From Bacteroidales bacterium (lineage in GTDB: Bacteria; Bacteroidota; Bacteroidia; Bacteroidales; UBA932): a DNA stretch of 6,423 nt. The notes beneath the pieces are model-generated. The model made no database searches, was not told the origin of the DNA, and saw nothing but the letters and a program-made list of their open reading frames with translations. Shown here piece by piece: positions 5,879-6,423 of the stretch. The stretch lies in the NCBI GenBank assembly GCA_017554135.1, contig JAFZIX010000253.1, positions 1-6,423 on the forward strand, written 5' to 3'. The translations under genes were made by a program, and so were the position numbers. The number at the start of each line of letters is the position of its first letter. Within the stretch, counting starts at the first letter, position 1.

Positions 5879-6423
5879 ATGAAAGTACAATCATTGTGCC
5901 TTGCGGCGCTTGCCGCTCTTCTCATCGCGGGGGCCCGCGCAGAAGCCTGTTCAAACGTTATCATCTCCCGCGGCGCCAGTGCGGATGGTTCCTGCATGGT
6001 GTCGTATGCGGCGGATTCCCACGTGCTCTTCGGGGAACTCTACTACACTCCGGCGGGTCGTTTCCGCAAGGGGGCGAAACTCGATATCATCGAGTGGGAT
6101 ACCTACAAACCGCTCGGGCAGATCCACCAGATTCCCCGCACCTACAAGACCGTGGGGAATATGAACGAGAAGCAGGTGATAATCGGCGAGACCACCTGGG
6201 GCGGGCGCGAGGAGCAGGCCGACAGCACCGGCGTAATGGATTATGGTTCACTGATTTACGTCACACTCCAGCGTGCTGCCAGCGCGAGGGCGGCCATCGA
6301 CACCATCGTCTCTCTCGCCAACCGCTACGGCTATCCTTCCGAAGGCGAATCCTTTTCCATCGCGGACAAGGACGAAGCCTGGGTGATGGATCTCGTGGGC
6401 AAGGGCCCGGACAACAAGGGCAT
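5879..6423 (+). CDS. C69-family dipeptidase, N-terminal third (3' end outside window)
   Basis: About 181 residues are visible, running off the window edge without a stop. A signal peptide (1-23) ends A21-E22-A23, so cleavage there would leave C24 at the N-terminus. C69 peptidases are N-terminal-nucleophile hydrolases whose catalytic cysteine begins the mature chain, and CSNVIISRGASADGS (24-38) matches that signature. Further family landmarks are GELYYTPAGRFRKG (52-65), WDTYKPLG (73-80), IGETTWGGREE (102-112), DYGSLIYVTLQRA (121-133), GESFSIADKDEAW (156-168) and LVGKGPDNKG (172-181). Members hydrolyse dipeptides; family proteins are around 500 residues or more, so roughly one third is present. 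Location is probably the periplasm. ATG 5879 follows a -7 box and starts the signal peptide directly. Whether the remainder is intact cannot be judged here. Confidence 0.92.
   Translation, partial: MKVQSLCLAALAALLIAGARAEACSNVIISRGASADGSCMVSYAADSHVLFGELYYTPAGRFRKGAKLDIIEWDTYKPLGQIHQIPRTYKTVGNMNEKQVIIGETTWGGREEQADSTGVMDYGSLIYVTLQRAASARAAIDTIVSLANRYGYPSEGESFSIADKDEAWVMDLVGKGPDNKG

Overview
The window looks like chromosomal DNA from an uncultured or gut-type Bacteroidales bacterium (phylum Bacteroidota) with fairly high GC. The evidence is convergent. Three start regions carry TAnnTTTG boxes, the -7 element typical of the phylum. Most starts lack a Shine-Dalgarno sequence. There is a surface lipoprotein with a fimbrillin-like front and GLUG-like repeats. 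The PheS, C69 dipeptidase and short-chain dehydrogenase sequences are also of Bacteroidales type. I cannot fix the genus from the sequence alone.

Layout, left to right. (1) 3-194 (+) is the C-terminal end of a radical SAM/SPASM enzyme. (2) 195-460 is non-coding and holds a phylum-typical imperfect palindrome (about 231-261), then a roughly 140-bp element of inverted repeats built on the motif ACCTTGC/GCAAGGT. (3) 461-1234 (+) is a short-chain dehydrogenase/reductase. (4) 1235-1454 is non-coding. It holds two hairpins with the same stem motif and the same 15-nt loop length, then a promoter. (5) 1455-2234 (+) is an M48-family zinc metalloprotease lipoprotein. (6) A 14-nt convergent junction with a small AT-rich hairpin follows.

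(7) A leftward block runs from 5830 down to 2249: a small secreted, possibly Spy-like protein; pheS (phenylalanyl-tRNA synthetase alpha chain); an unannotated-looking 46-residue small ORF (4199-4339); and a 645-residue surface lipoprotein. The gaps are 6, 27 and 12 nt, which suggests one transcript, although the lipoprotein module could have its own promoter. The small ORF's TAG stop is fused to an AGGAGG ribosome-binding site for the lipoprotein, so the two look translationally coupled. (8) 5831-5878 is a compact divergent promoter region. (9) 5879 to the window end (+) is the N-terminal third of a secreted C69-family dipeptidase.

The most interesting unexplained items are the 46-residue peptide coupled to the lipoprotein, and the ACCTTGC repeat hairpins that bracket the dehydrogenase gene. 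The remaining genes are ordinary accessory and housekeeping genes. No tRNA, rRNA, CRISPR array or insertion sequence was seen.
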